NCBI RefSeq assembly: GCF_001457815.1
Contig: NZ_LN898220.1
Span: forward strand, 248,001 to 312,000
Source: Vitreoscilla massiliensis
GTDB lineage: Bacteria; Pseudomonadota; Gammaproteobacteria; Burkholderiales; Neisseriaceae
DNA: 64,000 nt
Reading direction: 5' to 3'
Shown here piece after piece: positions 59,932-64,000 of the stretch (position 1 is its first letter; each line of letters opens with the position of its first letter). The notes under the pieces are model-generated. The model saw only the letters and a program-made list of their open reading frames with translations. It did not search any database and was not told where the DNA came from. The position numbers and the translations under genes were made by a program.

Positions 59932-60930
59932 TCACACACCCAAAGCTTGAGCGGCTTGCGCCAACAAACCCGCATCGCTTTGAGCCAACAGCTTGGCATC
60001 CGACAAGGTACGACGCCATTGGCGCGCCCCACCCATGCCATGACTCAAACCCAAATAATGGCGCGCCATATGGCGCAATTGCGTGCCCTTGCCTGCTTGT
60101 ATTTGCGCCTCAGCATAAGTTTGCAGCACAGGCACCAACTTGCTCAAAGTCATGGCTGCATGCGCATCGCCGTAAAAACGCGCATCCCACTCGCCCATCA
60201 TCGTCAGCGGCTGGTGGTAAGCGCTACGCCCAACCATCACGCCATCGACGTATTGCAAATGCTCGGCCACTTGATCGTTATCGGTCACGCCACCATTCAA
60301 GATGATTTCCAAATGCGGGAAATCGCGCTTGAGCTGGTACACATACTCATATTTGAGCGGTGGAATTTCACGATTTTCTTTCGGTGACAAACCTTGCAAC
60401 CACGCATTGCGTGCATGCACGATAAAGGTTTTACAGGCCGCTTTCTCAGCAATCGTACCGACAAAATCGCGCACTACCGCGTATTCCTCTTGCTTGTCCA
60501 CGCCAATGCGGTGTTTCACCGTCACATCGATGTCGACCACGTCTTGCATGGCTTTTAAACCATCGGCGACCAAATCCACTTCATTCATCAAACACGCGCC
60601 AAACGCGCCTTTTTGCACCCGTTCACTCGGGCAACCACAGTTAAGATTGACCTCGTCATAACCCCACTCGGCCGCAATTACCGCGCACTGTGCCAAATCG
60701 GCCGTATCCGATCCGCCCAATTGCAAGGCCACCGGGTGTTCACATTCATTAAAGTCCAAAAAACACCCACGGTTGCCATGTATCAACGCACCGGTGGTCA
60801 CCATTTCAGTATACAGCCACGCATGGTGGCTGATTTGTCTGGCCATGTGGCGGTAATGCCGATCAGTCCAGTCGAGCATGGGGGCCACAGACAAGGTGCG
60901 GGCGGGCAAAGATTTATTCGACATATGCAT
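59932..60930 (-). CDS. dusA: tRNA-dihydrouridine synthase A
   Basis: 332 residues (330 from the second ATG). SVAPMLDWTDRHYR and VALQLGGSD are FMN-binding, LNCGCPSERVQKGAFGACLM carries the catalytic Cys (NCGCPS), and VKHRIGVD and HARNAWLQGLSPKENR are DusA signatures. It reduces U20/U20a in tRNA. A DUS copy lies inside at 60430-60443. Divergent from the TRIC gene, sharing a short promoter region. Confidence 0.95.
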   Translation of the reverse strand: MHMSNKSLPARTLSVAPMLDWTDRHYRHMARQISHHAWLYTEMVTTGALIHGNRGCFLDFNECEHPVALQLGGSDTADLAQCAVIAAEWGYDEVNLNCGCPSERVQKGAFGACLMNEVDLVADGLKAMQDVVDIDVTVKHRIGVDKQEEYAVVRDFVGTIAEKAACKTFIVHARNAWLQGLSPKENREIPPLKYEYVYQLKRDFPHLEIILNGGVTDNDQVAEHLQYVDGVMVGRSAYHQPLTMMGEWDARFYGDAHAAMTLSKLVPVLQTYAEAQIQAGKGTQLRHMARHYLGLSHGMGGARQWRRTLSDAKLLAQSDAGLLAQAAQALGV

Positions 60931-60994
60931 CTATTTTTTACGAAAGCGGTTATTATACTGGGTTTTGTAAGCGTCCTGAAACAGGCACTTGAGT

Positions 60995-61624
60995 ATGAAT
61001 GCAACTGATTTAATTGGTTTAACCGGCACGGCCGCGTTTACCATCTCTGGCTATTTGGTCGGCTACCGCAAAGGTTTAGACCTTTTGGGTGTCATCATCG
61101 TGTCTTTATTAACCGCCATCGGCGGCGGGATTATCCGCGACACCGTCATCGGCAGATTGCCCGTAGTCTTTGTCGACAACACTTCTTTGATCATGATTGC
61201 GGTCACCTTGATGCTCGCTTGGGTATTCAATCTGGCCAAGCGTGAGCGCCGCATTTTGACGTGGTCGTTTTTCTTGGCCGATGCCATAGGCTTGGTCGCC
61301 TTCAGCATTACCGGTGCGCAAATTGGCTTATTGTATGAATTGAATTTGTTCGGCGTGGTGTGTTTGGCTTTTGTCACCGCCGTTGGCGGCGGCATGGTGC
61401 GCGATATGTTGGTGAACGAGGTGACACAAATTTTGACCGAAGGCATTTATGGCACGGTAGCGGTCTTGATTGGTTTGGCCATGTATATTTTGGACAGCCA
61501 CGGCTACCTCAATGCTTGGGCTTTGTACACCATCGCCGCTGCCGGTTTGGCCTTGCGCCTGTGGGCCATCATGGCGAAAAAGAACTTGCCCAAACTGGGT
61601 CGTCACCAACCTTACAAATATTAA
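60995..61624 (+). CDS. TRIC-family (UPF0126) cation channel protein
   Basis: 209 residues with seven hydrophobic segments. Duplicated motifs AFTISGYLVGYRKGLDLLGVIIVSLLTAIGGGIIRD and AFSITGAQIGL...GVVCLAFVTAVGGGMVRDML mark the YicG/TRIC family of K+-selective channels. The start at 60995 (ATG) is chosen over a TTG two codons earlier. It is followed by a 457-base interval that holds the structured RNA pair. Confidence 0.85.
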   Translation: MNATDLIGLTGTAAFTISGYLVGYRKGLDLLGVIIVSLLTAIGGGIIRDTVIGRLPVVFVDNTSLIMIAVTLMLAWVFNLAKRERRILTWSFFLADAIGLVAFSITGAQIGLLYELNLFGVVCLAFVTAVGGGMVRDMLVNEVTQILTEGIYGTVAVLIGLAMYILDSHGYLNAWALYTIAAAGLALRLWAIMAKKNLPKLGRHQPYKY

Positions 61625-61654
61625 CGTTTAAAGCCTTGAACCTATATTCAAATG

Positions 61655-61770
61655 AGCCGTCTACCATCCGTACATTGTGATGCGTCTAGCAATGTGAAAC
61701 ATGAGTGAGACGTTTTCCTGAAATACGTTAACCATCCGCAATCCTCCCCTTGATTCGGATGGTTTTTTTA
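61655..61770 (+). ncRNA. Structured RNA candidate A (sRNA or attenuator)
   Basis: It ends in a terminator: ACCATCCG (61731) and AATC pair with GATT and CGGATGGT (to 61763), closing a loop CTCCCCTT, then a T-run. An upstream hairpin ACATTG / CAATGT spans 61672-61695. It shares AGACGTTTTCC (61708-61718) with candidate B. A weak -10 TATATT lies at 61643-61648; the 5' end is a guess. ACCATCCG also occurs at 61663, so two copies compete for one partner. Confidence 0.55.
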
Positions 61771-61807
61771 CATAAAAACTTTAAATACTTGTTTAAAAGC
61801 AATACTT

Positions 61808-61813
61808 TATAAT
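61808..61813 (+). promoter_or_regulatory. -10 element of RNA candidate B
   Basis: TATAAT in AT-rich sequence directly after terminator A, with no clear -35. It would start RNA B near 61820. Confidence 0.45.
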
Positions 61814-61819
61814 TTTTGT

Positions 61820-61979
61820 ATTACTCTTACGCTCCTTAACCGCAGTTAATGTTGCAAAGCGTATGATGGCTCACATCACCTCTTTGCTCCGAAGAGGATG
61901 ACTGAAGTGAGTAAGACGTTTTCCCCGCAATGAATTGACCACCTTCCGCTTTCTCCCTTGGCGCAGGTGGTTTTTTTTG
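61820..61979 (+). ncRNA. Structured RNA candidate B (sRNA or attenuator)
   Basis: Stems in order: TTAAC / GTTAA, enclosed by TACGC / GCGTA; CCTCTT / AAGAGG within CTCAC / GTGAG; the shared core AGACGTTTTCC (61914-61924); a terminator ACCACCT / AGGTGGT (61938-61971) with inner CGC / GCG closing a loop TTTCTCCCTTG, then eight Ts. Both A and B thus show a CU-rich loop next to the poly-U. It ends about 100 bases before leuS. Confidence 0.58.
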
Positions 61980-62081
61980 CCTGTCATTGCCATGACGATA
62001 TTCTGCCCGATTCCAGCCCCCTAGCCATCTGAAACTGTTATACTTCTTGCTTTGTTTTACTCTCAACGAACGCACAAAGCC

Positions 62082-64000
62082 ATGCAAGAAATCTATCAAC
62101 CGTCGGCAATTGAACCTGCCGCGCAAAAATTGTGGGATGACGCCCGCTTGTTCAACGTCGATGCAGACGAAACCAAACCCAAATACTACAGCTTGTCGAT
62201 GTTTCCTTATCCATCAGGCAAATTGCACATGGGTCATGTCCGCAACTACACCATTACCGATGTGTTATCACGTTACAAATTGCTCAATGGCTATAACGTG
62301 ATGCAACCGATGGGTTGGGATGCTTTTGGTTTGCCAGCGGAAAACGCGGCGATGAAAAACCAAGTGGCGCCGGCGGCGTGGACGTATTCCAATATTGAGT
62401 ACATGAAAACCCAATTGCAATCTTTGGGTTTTGCCATCGATTGGGAACGTGAAATCGCCACTTGTACGCCTGAATACTACAAATGGGAACAATGGTTCTT
62501 CACCAAATTGTTTGAAAAAGGCATTGTTTACAAGAAAAACGGTGTGGTGAACTGGGACCCAGTTGACCAAACGGTGTTGGCGAATGAACAAGTGGAAAAC
62601 GGCCGCGGTTGGCGTTCGGGCGCGTTAATCGAAAAACGCGAAATCCCGATGTATTACTTCAAAATCACCGATTACGCCGAAGAATTGCTGCAAGACTTGG
62701 ACAAATTGGAACACTGGCCTGAACAAGTCAAAACCATGCAACGCAACTGGATAGGCAAATCGCGCGGCATGCAAGTGCGTTTTACCATCGCCGACGACAG
62801 CAAAGCGGGCTTAGCCGAAGGCTGGAACGAATACTTACAGGTTTACACCACCCGTCCTGACACCTTGATGGGCGCGACTTATGTCGCTGTGGCCGCAGAA
62901 CATCCATTGGCCACCGCAGCAGCCGCAGGCAATACCGAATTGCAAGCGTTTATCGCGGAATGCAAAGCTGGCTCGGTGGCCGAAGCCGACATGGCCACCA
63001 TGGAGAAAAAAGGCTTGCCTACAGGCCGCTTTGTCATCAATCCATTGAATGGCGAAGTATTGCCTGTGTGGGTAGCGAATTATGTGTTGTTCAGCTATGG
63101 CGATGGCGCGGTGATGGCCGTGCCTGCGCACGATGAACGCGATTTTGAATTCGCCCACAAATACGATTTGCCGATTAAAACCGTCATCCGTCCTAGCGAA
63201 GGCGAGGCTTTGGCTGAGCCTTTGGCCGCGCCTTATACCGAACACGGCATCTTGGTGAACAGCGCTGAATTTGATGGTTTGGACTTTCAGGCCGCTTTCG
63301 ATGCCATGGCAGCGAAATTGGAAGGCTTGAATGCCGGCGCGCCAAAAACCCAATTCCGCTTGCGCGACTGGGGTATCAGCCGTCAACGTTACTGGGGCTG
63401 CCCGATTCCGATCATCCACTGCGCTTGCTGTGGTGATGTGCCGGTACCGGAAGACCAATTGCCAGTAGTCTTGCCAGAAAACGTCGTACCCGATGGCGCT
63501 GGCTCACCTTTGGCCAAAATGCCAGAATTCTACGAAACCACGTGTCCAAAATGCGGCGGCGCTGCGCGTCGTGAAACCGACACCATGGACACTTTCATGG
63601 AATCAAGCTGGTATTTCGCTCGCTATGCTTCTCCAAAATGCGATACCGCCATGGTCGACCCTGCTGCAGCCAAATACTGGATGGCGGTAGACCAATACGT
63701 GGGTGGCATTGAACACGCGATTTTGCACTTGCTCTACGCCCGCTTCTTCACCAAATTGATGCGTGACGAAGGCTTGTTGGCGGTAGACGAACCGTTCACG
63801 CGCTTGCTCACCCAAGGCATGGTGGTGTGCGAAACCTTCTTCCGCATCAACGACAATGGCACCAAAGAGTATTACTCAGCCGAAGAATTGGACATGGTGC
63901 GCAATGACAAAGGCCAATTGACCGGCGCGACTTTGAAAGCCGATGGCGGCGCGGTGGAATACGGTGGCTTCTTGAAAATGTCGAAATCGTATAAAAACGG
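62082..64000 (+). CDS. leuS: Leucyl-tRNA synthetase, partial (3' end outside)
   Basis: 639 codons are visible and the gene runs off the right edge. PYPSGKLHMGHVRNY is the class I HIGH motif, the editing (CP1) domain contains TTRPDTLMGATYVAVA and GYGDGAVMAVPAHDERD-like FSYGDGAVMAVPAHDERDFEFA, a C-x2-C zinc-like pair (CACCGDVP and CPKCGG) follows and KMSKSYKNG is at the right edge. It charges tRNA-Leu. DUS-like words lie inside near 63018 and 63289. Two terminator-bearing RNAs lie upstream. Confidence 0.97.
   Translation, partial: MQEIYQPSAIEPAAQKLWDDARLFNVDADETKPKYYSLSMFPYPSGKLHMGHVRNYTITDVLSRYKLLNGYNVMQPMGWDAFGLPAENAAMKNQVAPAAWTYSNIEYMKTQLQSLGFAIDWEREIATCTPEYYKWEQWFFTKLFEKGIVYKKNGVVNWDPVDQTVLANEQVENGRGWRSGALIEKREIPMYYFKITDYAEELLQDLDKLEHWPEQVKTMQRNWIGKSRGMQVRFTIADDSKAGLAEGWNEYLQVYTTRPDTLMGATYVAVAAEHPLATAAAAGNTELQAFIAECKAGSVAEADMATMEKKGLPTGRFVINPLNGEVLPVWVANYVLFSYGDGAVMAVPAHDERDFEFAHKYDLPIKTVIRPSEGEALAEPLAAPYTEHGILVNSAEFDGLDFQAAFDAMAAKLEGLNAGAPKTQFRLRDWGISRQRYWGCPIPIIHCACCGDVPVPEDQLPVVLPENVVPDGAGSPLAKMPEFYETTCPKCGGAARRETDTMDTFMESSWYFARYASPKCDTAMVDPAAAKYWMAVDQYVGGIEHAILHLLYARFFTKLMRDEGLLAVDEPFTRLLTQGMVVCETFFRINDNGTKEYYSAEELDMVRNDKGQLTGATLKADGGAVEYGGFLKMSKSYKN

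Noticed and set aside
61979..62082. T-box leader for leuS
   Set aside because: No T-box consensus or specifier hairpin is visible, and T-boxes are not expected in this group; the terminators belong to the RNA pair.

Overview
The window looks like chromosome from a member of the Neisseriaceae (Betaproteobacteria). Three things support this. The block sucD-sucC-lpd-sucB-sucA-gltA-sdhE-sdhBADC, and the block rplY-prs-tRNA(Gln)-ispE-lolB-TPR gene, follow orders known from Neisseria. A peroxiredoxin-glutaredoxin fusion lies near a second lipoamide-dehydrogenase-like gene. A short word, AAGCGGCCTGTAAA, recurs singly inside genes and as inverted pairs at gene ends, exactly as DNA uptake sequences (DUS) do in this family, but the word is not one of the Neisseria dialects I recall. 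Unlike Neisseria proper, the window carries an NAD malate dehydrogenase gene. No species can be named from the sequence alone.

Layout. 1-1.7 kb: start of a CcoI/FixI-type copper ATPase (runs off the left edge) and a YqjD-YqjE-YqjK-like envelope stress operon. 1.8-17.3 kb: TCA-cycle cluster on the minus strand (sucD, sucC, lpd, sucB, sucA, gltA, sdhE, sdhB, sdhA, sdhD, sdhC), a GntR/UTRA regulator, and mdh divergent from it with a palindromic operator candidate between. 17.3-26.2 kb: RNA methyltransferase, mutY, relA, uspA, tcdA, scpA, two tandem hotdog thioesterases, GDSL esterase. 26.3-34.6 kb (minus): two related membrane proteins, rplY, prs, two tRNA-Gln, ispE, lolB, a large TPR protein. 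34.7-41 kb: mutM, plsC, peroxiredoxin-glutaredoxin, an Lpd-like flavoprotein, small unknown genes, an AT-rich DUF2971 gene. 41-48.3 kb: FKBP isomerase, AraC regulator, EamA exporter with an upstream Val/Ala-rich leader ORF, an Asr-like secreted protein, a CapA-family protein with J-like modules, a TrmB-like methyltransferase and small genes. 48.3-59.3 kb: a TolC-EmrA-EmrB efflux operon, metY, kup, and a TonB-dependent receptor with a Fur box. 59.3-64 kb: tehB, dusA, a TRIC channel, a tandem pair of structured RNA candidates, and leuS (runs off the right edge).

How the parts fit. The left quarter encodes nearly the whole oxidative TCA cycle with its flavinylation factor and a local regulator. 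The structured RNA pair just before leuS is the most intriguing uncharacterised element. Both members share an 11-nt core and end in terminator hairpins whose loops show a CU-rich, anti-Shine-Dalgarno-like face. This is the layout of the sibling sRNAs that control TCA genes in Neisseria, although a tandem attenuator for leuS is an alternative. The second regulatory novelty is a 47-codon ORF with a strong Shine-Dalgarno, ending in a Val/Ala run like E. coli IvbL, directly upstream of the EamA exporter. Most gene ends carry an inverted DUS pair that probably also works as a terminator.
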